From: Ovis canadensis
Lineage: Eukaryota > Chordata > Mammalia > Artiodactyla > Bovidae
DNA length: 64,000 nt
Assembly (NCBI RefSeq): GCF_042477335.2
Contig: NC_091255.1
Location: 13,556,501 to 13,620,500, forward strand
Reading direction: 5' to 3'
Numbering within the stretch: the stretch's first letter is position 1; each line of letters starts with the position of its first letter. Position numbers and translations under genes: made by a program. This document shows positions 11,901 through 26,900 of this stretch, one piece after another. The notes below the pieces were generated by a model. It was not told the DNA's origin. It did not search any database and saw only the letters and a program-made list of their open reading frames with translations.

Positions 11901-14900
11901 TATGTTTTCTTTTAAATACTTGCATTTTGTTAATTCAAACAGGTTTACTCGAAACCAACAAAGGATTTTAGAGCAAAATAAGGGCCAGAGGGAAGATGCC
12001 AATGTAAGTAAACAGAAATGTTATAAAATAAACAATTGAAAATGGTGTAAATTGTATGGTAAGGAGCAAAGCTTACCTAAAACAAGTCTTAAAAAAGAAG
12101 AAATATGCATTAATGATTTGGGATGTTTTAGTAGTACAGAGTATTTGCCTTAATGACTCATTGAGTTATTGATAAGAGCTCGGAAGAAGATTCTCTAACT
12201 AAGCAGGGAAGCCATGTTGGTGTTGCCAATGGGATGGAGAATTCTCTCCCAGGATACCTCCAAAATAAGATCTTTCTTTTTCCAAAGGACAGTCTCTGGG
12301 GAGAAAGCCATGATCAACTGCCTGATGCAGGTTTTTCTAAATTGTGTTTTGTTTGCTTTGTTTTCAGACTACCAGTGAGCCTTCTGCCCCATCCTCGGAT
12401 CTCCTTGACCTGAGTCCCAGCCTTCCGATGCCTAGGACCACCCTGGGAGAAGTCAGCACCCTGAACGCTCAGCTTTCAGACTTAAGTAAATAAGCACGTG
12501 GGTCTTTTCAGACCAGCAGAAGAGCGTGATGTGAAACAGTTCTCCTTAGTTTCTTGATTAAATGCAGCTTGAGAAGGACTGAAGTCAATCTGAGTATCAG
12601 AGAACTGTATCAGGAGATGTAGTTACTTCTTGGCCAGTGGATAGGTCGTATGCAGTACAGGAATGGGATGTGTCGAGGGGAGGAGTCCTTGAAACCCACC
12701 CCACTGGCTTGGAGTTCACCTGGCCTACTTACAGAGCTTGTTCAACTCCATGGCCAACATTTAGACGTACTCTGAACCCATTCACTATTATCTTTGGGTT
12801 TCTCTGCCATACTACAGCATCAGGTAAGGGAATATTTGATACAGATAGAGAAAATCAGGAATTATGAGGCCTCATGAGGTGAAATGTAGAGGATAAATCA
12901 CAGGTTTTTGAGTCAGAGAAGTCCAAGTTGAAATCCACCAGTCCAGTTCTGTTACTTCTTAGCCACCCAACTCTGGAGACTTTCCTACTAAGTGAGTTGC
13001 ATTAATGGGTTTTTGTGAAAGTAAAGGATGATGTTGCACTGTAAGCTTAGGGTTACCTATTTGTCTAATTTATTTGTTACCTCCTATTATCCTTCCCAAA
13101 AAGTTTTGGTAAATTACAAAGTAAAATGGGGGCTTCCCTCGAAGCTCAGTTGGTAAAGAATTTGCCTGTAATGCAGGAGACCTGGGTCCCATCCCTGTAA
13201 TGGAAATATCCCCTGGAGAAGGAAATGGCAACCCACTCCAATATTCTTGCCTAGAGAATCTCATGGACAGAGTAGCCTGGCGGGCTTCAGTCCATGGGTT
13301 CGCAAGAGTCGGACACAACTTAGTGACTAAACTACCACCAAACATGATGAAAAATCCTGAAGTCCAGAATTTTCTGCCAAGTTAAAATGAGTTTGTTTGC
13401 CATTTATGTTAGCAAGATTTTAGAATCAAAATATTCAATATTATTCAATTTGTGGTTTTCTTAAAATTTCCCTCATTTCTAAAATGTTGGCTGCTTTCTT
13501 AGACCAGTGGGATGTTTGGAATCTATTATATTGAAGAGTTTTCAAGTTTTTATCAGTGTTTTCAAAGGGGGAAAATAATTATTCTCTTTGGGTTATGTCA
13601 TGATTATGGAAACTTAATGGATTATGGAGAGGTGAGAGTAGAACTCTGTGTATACCACAGCTTTTTACTTTTGTGCTTCACAGGAAAAGACATAAAATCC
13701 CTTAAATTCTGAGTCAGCCTAGGATTTTAGAAAACCCAATATAATAATGTTTGTTACCTTCACAGCATCCTCTTTTTATGACAGGGAATTTCTCTCTTTC
13801 CAGTTGCCATAAATGTTTTTTAATTTTTGTTTGAGGAAATAACATGATTTTATGGTGACAAAACTATCTCAGTCTCTTTCATTTGATGGTGGCGGTGGAA
13901 AATCCAACAGAATTGATGGACAAAATGTTTTAAAGCTTAACAAGTACATTTTGTGTTCTAGATTTCAGCTCTCTGAGTCCGGTTGTACCAAACAACTTCA
14001 AACCTAGTATTAATACACAGGTGGATCTGCTAGCCTTGGAAAACACAGAAACACCCCTGTAAGTATGTCAGTAATACTCCAGAACTAATTCAGTCTCATT
14101 CCTCATCGTTAAGAGAACATGACATAATAGAAAAGGTGGGGACTTAGGAACCTGACAGAACTGGTTCAGAATTTCAGTGCTACTCCTGGTGGCTCAGATG
14201 GTAGAGAAGCCACCTGAGATGCTGGAGACCCAGGTTCAGTCCCTGGGTGAGGAGGATCCCCTGGAGGAGGGCACGGTAACCCACTCCAGTACTCTTGCCT
14301 AGAGAATTCCATGGACAGAGGAGCCTGGCAGACTACAGTCCATGGGGTTGGAAAGAGTCAGACAGGACTGAGCAACTAACGCGTTCATTTTCACTAGGGA
14401 TCTGACATAACTGATTTGGACTTTCAGTACTGTTTCTTAGTAGCTGTGTGACCTTGAACGAGAAACTTGACCAGCATGAGCCTTCATTTTTCTTCCAAGA
14501 ATCCTCTCTAGGCTTCTTACAAAGATTCTGTGAAATGCTGTATGTACCTCCCAGGATAGCATTCTGTACATAAAAAGCATTCAATAAATCCTGTTTCTCT
14601 TTTTTTTTTTTTCCAGTGGTAACAGGAGGTAGGAAAAATGTATTGACAGTGAGAGGAACAGAAATGGCCACACAGATTGCAGAGCACTCGCTATGTGGGA
14701 GACACTTTGCTGAGCTGTTTTTATTTCATTTAATCTTCGCAATAGTTCTTGAATCAGTGCTGTTATCATTATTCCCATTTTATAGGAAAAAAGCCTGAGA
14801 TTTAGGGAATAGAACTTACCCAAGTTCATATACCAACTAACTAGCAGGTCTGGTGAACTGATAGTTTACCAAAAAAGAAATACAAATGGGTCTAAAAACA

Positions 14901-17900
14901 TATTTTTGCTCAGTGATGCTCAGCCTTACTTACAGTTATAGAAGTATAAGTTAAAATGCAGTAAGACTATTTTTTAACCTCACAGATTGGCATAAGTCTG
15001 TGCATGTTTGTTAACGTGCTTTGTTGACTGTGGAGAGACAAATACTATAACAAAATTGTGCAGTTCTTATTAGGGGCACATGGCAATTTCTGTTAAAATT
15101 ATAAATGTATTTAAAATTATAAATGTACCTTTGGACTTGCAATCTCACTTCTAGGTATTTATGCTCACTTATGCAAAAGAAAGTCAGTTGTTCTTGACAA
15201 CATTTGTGCAATAGATAATAATTGGAAACAACTCAAATACCCTTCAGTTTGGGGAATAATTAAATAAACGTCTACACACTGTATTACGCTGCTGGGGAAA
15301 AAAAGTAGGCCCTCAACGTGAGGGACGGTCACCAGTGTATTTATTATTAAGTGAGAAAAGATGCAAAGCAGTTTGTATATACTCTGTTGCATTTGTGTAA
15401 GAAAGTGGGAAATAATATATGCTAATATTTGCCTCTCTTTGCATAAAGAAATATAAGAAAAATGCATAAGAGCCTAAACAAAGCATGGTTACCTAACGTT
15501 AAGAAGAGGCAGGATGGAGTAGATAAACAGCAAAAAAAATAAGCAGAAGTTAGATTTGCCTTCCGCCAAGGCCTATATTCTCTTTTTCCCTATTACATAT
15601 ATGTATTTCAGGTAATAGGCAATACATCTCCATGTTTCAGATATCAAAGCAGTATAAAAAGATGTACAAGGACAATACTCGATCTTACCCCACTCCTATC
15701 CTGCCTGTTGCCTTCCCTTGGGTCATACCTGTTTCCACCCAGGGAACCCCTCTGTCAGTTTCTTATTTATTCTTCCAAAGGATCTTTATGTAAATAGGAA
15801 TATGAGTTATTTTTCTCCTTTATTAAATGAAGGGCAGCATACTGTACATACTATTTCAAAACTTTCTTTTGTTTTTCATACAACAGCGTGTCTTAGCTGT
15901 ATTTTTATGTCATTGGACTTAGATATTTTTTAGTCACTTTTCTGTGTTAAAAAGAAGAGGTGCAGAGGGAGGAGAAGAGAAAGGAGAATCAAACTAGGGA
16001 GAAAAAGAGGGGGAAAAGTGTGTAAGGGTAGAAGAGAGAAAGGAAAGATTCACGTGCTATCGTTTGAACCTCCAGGTTGGGTCACTACCTTAACTTGACG
16101 CCTTCTGGTATTGACTTCTGTGGTGCAAGTAATTGCTGAAATGTAGGCAGCACTCCAGCGAAGTTGCTTAGTAAATCATGTGGTCTGAAGTAGCTGATTC
16201 TATTTTCCTTTATCCTGAAAATCTTGTTGGGAAAGATTGACCATATACATGAAATCCCATTACAAAAAAAAATGTATAAAACCACACAGAGATCAAATCC
16301 TAGCTAATAGCTGCTCTTGGTTTCATGGATCTCATACGTCAAGGTGCATAAAAATCACATGAGTAGCTATTAAAAAGTAAAATGGCTAGACCCCAGAAAC
16401 TCTGATTCAATAGCAGGAATCTTTAGTTTTAAAAAAGAGTCTCTGGGGAACCATAAAACAGTGATCAGCCAATCATTAGAAACTCTATTATGATTGTCTA
16501 CCCAAGATCCAGATATCAAAATAATTATAATAGTTCTTAGAATTCACTGGAATGAAAGATAATGGGTGCCATCTGTTTTGTTTTCTAGACAATGTCTTTT
16601 GAACATATTTTTTCTAATTTTTGAAAACTTACCTGAGTGAAACTGTCACTAGTCCGGTTTTTTATAGTGTTGGAAATTGAAGCACTAAAGTCACCTAAGG
16701 CATCAATCTGAGTTGAATCGTGCGAAAGATTACTTGTAGAAAAAAGTGAAAGTTGCTCAGTCATGACCAACTCTTTGCAACCCCATGGACTGTAGCCCGC
16801 CAGGCTTCCCTGTCCGTGGAATTCTCCAGGCAAGAATACTGGAGTGGGTTGCCATGCCCTTCTACAGAGGGTCTTCCTGACCCAGGGATCGAACCTGGTT
16901 CTCCAGCATTGCAGGCAAATTCTTTACCGTCTGAGCCACTTGGGGAAGCCCAAAGATTACATATGAGAGGCACAATCAGCTATCAGAATATCTGGCAGTC
17001 TTAAGATTTTCCCACCCCTCTTTTGTTTGCAGTACAATTTGTCACAGAACAAATGAGTGATGGAATTTCTCATAATGGAAAGGATTCCTGAAAAGCAGTG
17101 ATGATGATAGGATAAAGGCATATTTACAGCCTACTTAGTATTGGGCAGCAGGCTAAGAGTAAGACATGCTCTCTGGTTCCTTAGTCTGGTGCTCCTTGCA
17201 GTGCTCTGAGGTAGGTACCCCCAGTGCTCCCTGTACTGGTGAGGAAACCAAGACTGAGAAATACCAGCTTGCCAAACAAAGGTTGTCCAACTAGTGCAGA
17301 AAGAGGATTCAAATTCAAGTGAATCTGATTTCAATACCTGCTCTCTCTCTCTTGTTTTTTCTTTTCATCTAATTTTATTTTCACAATTTGCATATGGTAA
17401 AGTTGACCCTTTTTTGTTTGCTGCAGAGCTCTGTGTTTTTTCTAACATATATATAGATGCATGTGACCATCCCCGCAGTCTGAATACAGAAGAGTTCATT
17501 ATCCAGAAAAGCTTGCTTATGCTAGGCCTCTATGGACACCCCCACCCCCAGCCCAGCAGCCGCCAGCCTGTTCTCTGTCATTACAGTTGGTCTTCCTGAG
17601 AGTAGGGTCTGAATAGTCATCTGGTGTGTGATATTTCTGGAAAGGTTATGTAAAATTGTTTGCTTCGTGTATTTTGAAGCTCTTTCAGTGCATTTGCATT
17701 CAGGATTGTTGTCTTCTTGGAGAATTGACTCTTTATGATTATGTAATGTCCCTCTTTATCCCTTGCAGTTGTCTTTACCTTGAAGTTTACTTTGATTGTA
17801 ATCAAAGACGCTCTAGCTTTCTTTTGATTATATTTGCATGGTATATCTTTTTCTAACTTTTTCCTTTTAACTATTTGAAGTGAGTGTCTACATTTTTATA

Positions 17901-20900
17901 TACTCTTATAATGTCTGTCTTTAATTGGTGTGCTTAGACCGTTTATATTTAATATGTCTGGATTAGGACCACCATTGCGTGATTTGCTTTTCTCTTTGTT
18001 TCCTTTGCTGTTTTTTTTTGGTTGTGTTTTGTTTTATCTGTTTCCTCTTTCCTTCATACTTGGGGCTCTTTGGATGTTTTTAATATCCATTTTATTATGA
18101 TATTATATTTTTGTACAGTTTATGTATGGGGAGGGGGGAGGACTGGTTGCTCTAGGAACTGCAGTTTTTTTAGTGTATTTAAAAACAGTATTTTCCCACT
18201 GAAGTGAGATATAGAAACTTTATTATCATATAGCTCTTCCCTTTATATGATAGTTATCATATATTATATATATATGTTAAAAAAAACACTACCAGACAAT
18301 GAAAAATTATTTTACAATTTTTTCATAATACAGTTTTACTTGCAGGCCTTAAATAAATTTTAAAGACTCAGGAAGAGCAGAATAGTCCATCACATTTACC
18401 TAATATTTACTGTTCCTGTTGCTTTCCTTTCGTTTTCCTCTGGCACAGTTTCTCTTGTCTCTGAAGAATTTCCTTTAGCATTATTTTAGAGACGATCTGA
18501 TGGCAGTGAAAGTTTCTTAGTATATTTTATGTACTTCATTTTCATTTTTGTTCCTGAAGGATACTCTCATTGGATATAAGATTCTGGGCTGATGGTTCTT
18601 TTCTTCTAGCAGTTTTTAAACATTGCTCCAGTGTCTTCTGGCCTAAATGGCTTCTAATGAGAAATTAACATTCATTCCAATTCTTGTTCCTGTGTTGACT
18701 CCGTGTTACTTCTTTCTGTCTGTGCTTTGAAGAACTTTTCTTTTTTCTAATTTTAAACAGTCTGATTATGATATGTCTAAGTGTGGCTGTCTTTGTTTTG
18801 CTGAGTGTATTTGTTTCCTGTGGTTGTCATAAAAACATTACCGCAAGCTGGGTAATGGAACTCACCTTCTTAGAGTTCTGGGGACTAGAGGTCTGAAAGG
18901 AAGCAAGGCGCCTCCTCCCAGGACTCTGAGGGGAGGAGTCATTCTTCCGTCCTCCACATTCTGGGGAGCGTAGGCACCCCTTTACTTCCATGTCTTGTGG
19001 CCACACACTTTGCTTTCTTTCTCCATCTTCACTTTGCCTTCTCCCCCGTGTTTCTTGAGTCCTTCCCCAGATCCCCATTTTCCTATTTTAGGGTCATATA
19101 TTCTTGGATTTAGTGCCCATTCAATCATCATCTCAGTTCAGTTCCGTTCAGTTCAGTCGCTCAGTTGTGTCCGACTCTTTGTGACCCCATGAATCACAGC
19201 ATGCCAGGCCTCCCTGTCCATCACCAACTCCGAGTTCACTCAAACTCACGTCCATCGAGTCGGTGATGCCATCCAGCCATCTCATCCTCGGTCGTCCCCT
19301 TCTCCTCCTGCCCCCAATCCCTCCCAGCATCAGTCTTTTCCAATGAGTCAGCTCTTCACATGAGGTGGCCAAAGTACTGGAGTTTCAGCTTTAGCATCAT
19401 TCTTTCCAAAGAATACCCAGGGCTGATCTCCTTCAGGATGGACTGGTTGGATCTCCTTGCAGTCCAAGGGACTCTCAAGAGTCTTCTCCAACACCACAGT
19501 TCAAAAGCATCGATTCTTCGGCGCTCAGCTTTCTTCACAGTCCAACTCTCACATCCATACGTGACCACTGGAAAAACCATAGTCTTGACTAGACGGACCT
19601 TAGTCGGCAAAGTAACATCTCTGCTTTTCAATATGCTGTCTAGGTTTGTCATAACTTTTCTTCCAAGGAGTAAGCGTCTTTTAATTTCATGGCTGCAGTC
19701 ACCATCTTGGTCTTATCTAAATCCTGTGTTGAATGTTGGTACTTTGATTTTAGCAGGCAGACAGCCTAGTGAAGTTTATGCTGCAGTTTCAGCCTGCCTT
19801 CTGTGTGCTTTCGTTCTGATGTCAGTTAAATTTTCAAAGCCGTTGAGTGTTACTGAGATGCGTCCCAAACGTGTGCCACCCATTTGTCACTGTAAGATCT
19901 GGACAGCAGGCTGTGTGTTCATTTCTCAGCATCTTTAACCCACTCCAGTATTCTTGCCTGGAAGACCCCATGGATGGAGGAGCCTGGTAGGCTACAGTCC
20001 GTGGGGTCGCTGAGTGGGACATGACTGAGTGACTTCACTTTCACTTTCACTTTCACTTGGCATTGATTGGGATCAGCCATGGATGCATAGATCAGGGTGT
20101 AAGCCCAGGAGTTCATAAACACCTTGGAGGTCATTGTCCTGAATTCCTCTGTCTTTGTGATTTCCCTGATTCTTTGCCTTCCTGGGATTCCCTTTTTGGT
20201 CTCTCCAGTCAAAAAGCTGCAGGTTTACTGTGTCATGCATTTCCTTGACTATGCTTGTCATGGGGACCAGACGGCAGGATAGAAAGGATAAAAGAAACAA
20301 GGTTTTGCCTCATCCTCTTGGGATGATCACGGTTCCCCTCTTAGAGTGGGAGTTGCCTCTCAGAGGTTTAAGCCACTCTCGGTCCCCGTTGCCTCTGCTG
20401 TCACTGAGGCCACCTGGGGATTGCCCGGGGATTAGAGTGCGAGAACGAAGAGGAAGAAAGGGCCAAGGCTTGCCCTGCACACTCTGGGCACTAGGGTTTC
20501 CCTTTCCTGCTCCTTGAGTGAGAATGAGCGTCCTCCTGGAGCTGTGTGTCCTCCCTGTCCAGTTGGGCTTTAGGCTGTACTGCATGCCAGTTCGGAAATA
20601 CCCAGAGGGGCAGAACATGGTAAGTTCATCAACAATTCATTGATATTCCAATTCTAGTCTTCTTTCCCAATTAGCTTGTAATTAATATTTACCTTGCAGT
20701 TCTCAGATATTTGCCCCATGCCTTCTGTCCAGATTTTATAGTTGCATTTGGTGAAAGAGACAGGGCAAATGTGTTTACTCCAACTACAAACTGTGCCCCA
20801 TCCTAACCTCTACTCTGCTTTGCCTTTCATCCTGTAGAAGTGATGGGGTGGCAGCTGCTCTGAGCGGAGACGGCAGGCGCCGCTGTGACCGACCGAGTGC

Positions 20901-23900
20901 GCTCCGGGGTCTCGGGCTGCCGCCGCCCAGCCCCAGGGCTTTGTCTGCATTCTCTTTGGCGTTTGGGCATTATGACCCGGTGGGCACCACCACCACTGGC
21001 AGTTGTGCTATAGAAGTAATACTTCCGTGCAGTCTGCAGGTGCATTTGGGGTATTGCTTTTAGACCAGGAAGGTCGTCTTTTTGCACTGTGTTCTCACTG
21101 TAGGGTAATCATGCTGTATTATCACACTATCCTAGGTTTGCCCAAAGGACCAGCCAAAACCTCGCCTCAAGTCATACATACGAGAGTGTAAGTAATGAAG
21201 GCCTTCCCGGGCAGTGCCCCCAGGGAGCAGATTATCATGCTAAAATGGAGCTCCCAATCCTTAATTCTCAAGTTCTGCTCAAAATTTCTTCTTAAGGTGT
21301 TAATGAAGCCCTTGTTAGGGCTTTTCCTTGTTGCCTCTTTAATCATTTAAGATAAGTATAGTCTCACTTCCATCAGAAAGATAGTAAAGGAACAGAATTC
21401 CCTTGGAACTGTTTCTAGTTGCTATCTTTGCTCTCTTTCCTCCCATCCTCTGACAGACTTCAGTCAGACAAGTTCTCATCTCAGCCGCCTCGCGGGCTGA
21501 GCTCTTGTCAAGGTCACTGGAGACCTCCCGATGACTGACTAGTCCTGCCGTGCTCAGCGCTCATCCTACCTGATCAGCAGCAGCTGAGGCCAGCCACCTC
21601 CTCCCGTCTGCCCACGTGCTTTGAGACACCACTCCCTTCAGGCTCTCCTGCTGCTCTCTTCTGCATCCCTTTGCTGACCTCTTCTCCTCTACCGGCCTCT
21701 CAGTGTTGGAGACCCTGGGAGGCAGGCCTCAGATTTCTCTGCCCACATTATTTCCTCTCTGGTCTTTTGGTCTCGTATCAAGAAGTACCACTCAGACTCT
21801 GAGCACTTACAAGTTTCCAGTCCACACCCCTTCCCCACGTGCAGAACTCCCATTCCCACCTGTCACTTCACATCTCCCCGTGCTTTCTTTCAGCCTCCCG
21901 ACGTGCTCCTTCGGCCGTCTTCCCCATTCTGTAAATGACCACTGTTTCTGTTGTTCAGGTCAAAAACCTTGGGAAACTGTGCTTGACCTTTACCATTTTA
22001 CCTTTGCCTTCAAAATATGTTACCCCGCCACCTTTTCCCACCTCCCTTTTACATCCCAGCGCAAGCTACATCAGATGGGTACTGCAGTGGCCTCCCGCAG
22101 GGCCGCTGTTCCAGCCTCCACCTCCCTCTCCACCCCCACCCCATCATACAATCTGTTCTCCAAACAGAAACCAGAACAAATCTTTTTTTAAAATAAAGTT
22201 TATGTTACTCATTTACTCTGAAGCCACCTGTGGTTTTCTGACTCCACTTATCAAAGCCTGAGAAGCCGCTCTGACCTCTCCCGTTGCCTCTCCAGCTGTA
22301 CGTCCAGCCCCTCCCTTGGCTTGCGCTGCTTCAGCTGCACTGGCTCTGCCTGCTTCAGAGCATATGACCCGTGTTCCCTCAGATAATCACAGGGCCCACA
22401 GGGCCCTGCTCCATGTCCCCAGTGGTGAGGCATTCTCTTGACCAGGTCTGACGGATACGCTTTTTTGTACTTAATGGTTTTGCCTCTTTGAGGCCAAGGT
22501 TTTATATTCCGTGTGGGACAGGAGACTCTGGACTGAGCCATACATTTCTGGCTTTTTTTTTTTTTTAAGCAATATATTTTATTTAAGTTTACATTTTATA
22601 TGGGAATTAAGGTGCAGGGAGCATGAAACCAGACAGAACAGCAGTAGGTTTTATAAGAGGATATTACCTTAAAAACTAAAATAATAGTTAACGATTAGTA
22701 ATTCTTATCTGATTGAGAATACATGATTCTTGGGATAGTGCCACTTGGAAGGTTAGGAATCAAAATCATAAAAGCTTAGAATGTTTATTTGAACGTGTGC
22801 TCTGCTCTCTTCAGTTTCTGGAACATTCAAATGCAGTATTACTGCAGCCAGTTAGCCTACAGACCGTTCCAGCAACACCATCAAACCAGAGACTGCCACC
22901 TCTGCCTAGCAATCATCCAGGTACTTAAGACCTTATTATCTGCACCAAATAAAGAAACTTATGAGAATAGATGGGTCTGCTAGAGATTTATTGGTGACTA
23001 AAAACAGATACGCAGAGAGAAGAAATTAGAGTGCATTTGCATTTTCAGCTACATGAGGTAAATTTAAGGCAGATTTCATTATGACTGACTGTTGCTGTTG
23101 TCACTAAGTCATGCCTGACTCTGCAGCCCCGTGGACTGCAGCCCCTTGGGTTCCTCTGTCCGGGGGATTTCCCAGGCAAGAACATTGGAGTGGGTTGCCG
23201 TGCCCTTCTCCAGGGGATCTTTCCGATCCAGGCACATCTCCTGCATTGGCAAGGGGGTTCTTGACTGCTGAGCCACACGGGAAGCCCCGTGACTGACATG
23301 AGGAGACTGTGGAGGTGCTTGTGTTGCACTGAATCCTGTATTCTGAGTGCTGAGGTGAATAACCTTTAGTCTGAGTCTGGGCGCCTGTAGACTTGTACTG
23401 GGCAGTAGCGCTGGGACACCAGTGTGCTTGTTTCTGGTTGTCAAGTGTTCATTAGGATCTTCTGTTTGAAGTCAAAGTCAGAGAGAGTATTAACTGTGTG
23501 CATCTCCTCAGAAACCACAATGTGTTTCTTCTTGTTGCCTACAGCGATGACAAAGAACGATCTCCAGCCACCCAATTACTGTGAAGTAATGGAGTTTGAT
23601 CCCTTAGCTCCTGCTGTCACCACAGAGTAAGTCATTTACAAAATGATTATTTTTTTGTCTTGGTTCCCTTTGGTAGCAGAGCTCACAGGGTTTGGTTATA
23701 CATTTAACTTTGTTCAGGCCTTAGCAGAAATCAATGACCTTATATAAAAGTGATTTATGAGATTTTGTGGTGGTTGTTGCTCTTAATGTTGGTCTTGTCA
23801 TGCTTGACCTTGTGACTTAAAAACACTGGGGTTGCACACTAAGAAATAAGCAGAACCATCATGTGCATTAGTGTATTCCTTATAGATGCCTTGGAAGAAA

Positions 23901-26900
23901 GTCAGATTCTCTCCAGCTCGAGACAGGCACTATTCACTGATTGATGACTCTTAAGTACCACGTTGATGGGGTATTTTAGTTGTTCTTTGACTAATGCCAG
24001 AAAAAAACTTACATAAGAACTTGTTTTTAATCTTCACTACCTATGACAACTGTGTGCTTATTAATGTAAAAATTACTTTTTAACTTGGAATCCTTAAAGC
24101 AGTATTATTTTGTGATTTCATATTGGTCAAGTGCATATAAATATTTATGGGATGGTAGCCTCATTAGTGGAGTAGGAAATAGCAACGCAGTCCAGTATTC
24201 TTGCCTGGAGAATTCCATGGACAGAGGTGCCTGGCGAGCTACAGTCCGTGGAGTCACAGAGTCAGATACAACTGAGCATGCACACACAGGCTCATTAGTT
24301 TTAATATATTTTGACTAACTGAAAGTTACCTCCAAACTTGTTTAAAATGATTAAAACATTTTCATAGAAATGACTGTTTAGAAACTAGCAGCCTACAGGC
24401 TGTATCTTGCCTGCAACTGTGCTTTGTTTGACCTATGTGAATTTTAAATATGCACATAAAAATTAATTGCCAAGTTAAAAGATGGGATATTTCACTAACT
24501 TTCTGAACCTCTGGATGCTTTCTGATACGACAGCAATGCCAGGCCTGCATTTTTACATGCTAGCAATAGTTTGGGGCTGCGCTATCTCAGTTCACCAGGC
24601 CCCCCACATACCTTCAGCTGATCTGCCTGACATGTGTAGGCATTTGTGTTTTTGACCCTGACCCCCTGGTTCACACCCTCAGTGTAGTGATGTTTTGGAA
24701 TGATTTGTAAGTGAGTAAAGCAGGCCTGCAGAACCTGTCTCATCTTAAACAGGCAGCCACTATGCAGTCCCAGGCTTATTACGATAAGCTTAGGAGTTCA
24801 TTAAATATTTTTTCCTAACAGGATTGTGAAACTTTCATTCCGCTTGATAAAGTATCACTGAATATGTTAGTGCTTTAAGGAATTAGAAACTGGTTAAACT
24901 AGGTATGTTGTCTCAAGAACGCATGTTTTTTTAATCGGTTTCTCCAAGCAAATAGGAAGCAGATTATAATCTAGTTAATTATGAGATAGTTGTAAGTAGA
25001 TGTGGTGGTATAGGAGATATTAAAGGTAAGAAATAGCAAGAAGCTGGAGAGGTGAAGTTTGGAACTCCCTACCACTTTGAAAGCTCATGACACTTTCAGA
25101 TTGTGGTGCTGGAGAAGACTTTTGAGAGTCCTTTGGACTGCAAGATCAAACCAGTCAATTCTAAAGGAAACCAACCCTGAATATTCATTGGAAGGACTGT
25201 TGCTGAAGCTGAAGCTCCAAAACTTTAGCCACCTGATACAAAGAGCCGACTCACTGGAAAAGACCCTGATGCTGGGAAAGATTGAGGACTGGAGGAGAAG
25301 AAGGCAGGAGAAGTTGAGATGGTTACATAGCATCACCAACTCAATGGATATGAACTTGAGCAAACTGGAAGATACAGAGGACAGGGAAGCCTGGCATGCT
25401 GCAGTCCATGGGGTGACAAAGGGTCAGACATGACTTAAGGGCTGAAGAACTACCACCGGCACTACAGTTCTTACTTTCCGGGTGGTAGCGTGTCTCAATC
25501 TCTTTAAACGTTCCATGAGATCCAGGGAACTTCTCCCTAAGGAAAAGCATAAAATCTTACATGAAAGTCCTGGGATTATCACATCACTGGTTGTCCATGA
25601 ACCCCAAGTGAAGAATTTCTACTCCAGCAGAACATAGAGTACTTATGAATATACATATACATACACAATTCACTCATTTGACATATGACTGAAAATTAAC
25701 TAGGTACAAGGGAAAATGATGGTGCCTGATTTATAATGTTAAACCTAATGGAGGGCAAATCTAATAAGGAGGCAGAAATTAAATCAGCAGGCAAACATGC
25801 ATTTGCAGTTTGTGTTAATAGTATGAAAGATATTGACTTGACAATATATAACAGAAAGAACTGACTTAATTGGGGGTTAGAGAAAGCCTGAGAAGTGACA
25901 TTCAAATTAAGACCTGCAGTTTTTAGTGTAGTGACAAGTTTGGGAATCAGTGTTGCAGGCCCAGGGGGAGAGAAATGGAAAAGTCAGGAGCAAAGAGAAC
26001 AACACGGAACCTATTACCAGATGTGGAAATCGCAGTCTGGAAACAAAAAGAAGGGAGTGCACAAATGTGATGAACATCGCTGAAGACAGACAAGGACTCA
26101 ACACTAGATAATGGACTAAGTAACAGATGATCATGAGTGATTCAGTAGAAGTTGACAGGGACGGGGCAAATCTGAGTGCATTAAAAAGGGATGAAGTAGA
26201 CGGTGCACAGGCAGCTTACAAAGAAACTTAAACACGAAGGATTTGGGGAAAGTGGTCTGGCAGCTAGAGTATTACTGAGGCAATTAAGTAGACATGGGAT
26301 AAAAGACTGTATTATTTTATAAAATGGGAAATGCTGGAACATCTGTGAATCCTGAGGGATAAAATTTAGTAGAGAAGAAGAGGTTGAAGATTCAGGGAGG
26401 GAGTCTGAGTGAAGTGTTTAAGAAGCCAGGGGTCATTAGATAGGATCATAAAAGTAGATGATGGTGCAGATGAAAAGAGACTTGAAGATTTGGTGATGGG
26501 AACATCAGGTTTCCATGTAAAGACATTCATTAAGATAGGAGGTTTTTCCGACTGAGAGGAGGGGCATCATAGATTTGAGTAGCGTGAAGGAGGTTGAAAT
26601 ACTTCCATGGAAAATGAAAGACAAAACAGAGAAACATTAAAATTTCTGGACCATGCTGGCACTTCTTGAAGTTAGCGATTATGTCTTAAAAGTGCTTTGA
26701 TTTTCATGAGATTCTTTTTCTTAGTCATGTGTTGCTATACTGTGTGTATTAATGCCATATTTGTAGGTATAGATATTTTCTATCTATAGACATATGTTAA
26801 GGCAAATGAAGATTATCACAGAAGAATTACTACATACAAAGTACAAAGATGACAGTGGTTAAATAAGCTAGAATATTAATTTCTAATGTTGAAGCCAGGG

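Noticed and set aside
21703-22261. Overlapping Pro/Ser-rich frames of 162 and 108 codons
   Set aside because: Low-complexity pyrimidine-rich DNA gives such frames in two phases at once. No homologous domain is apparent, and the region looks like old repeat sequence.
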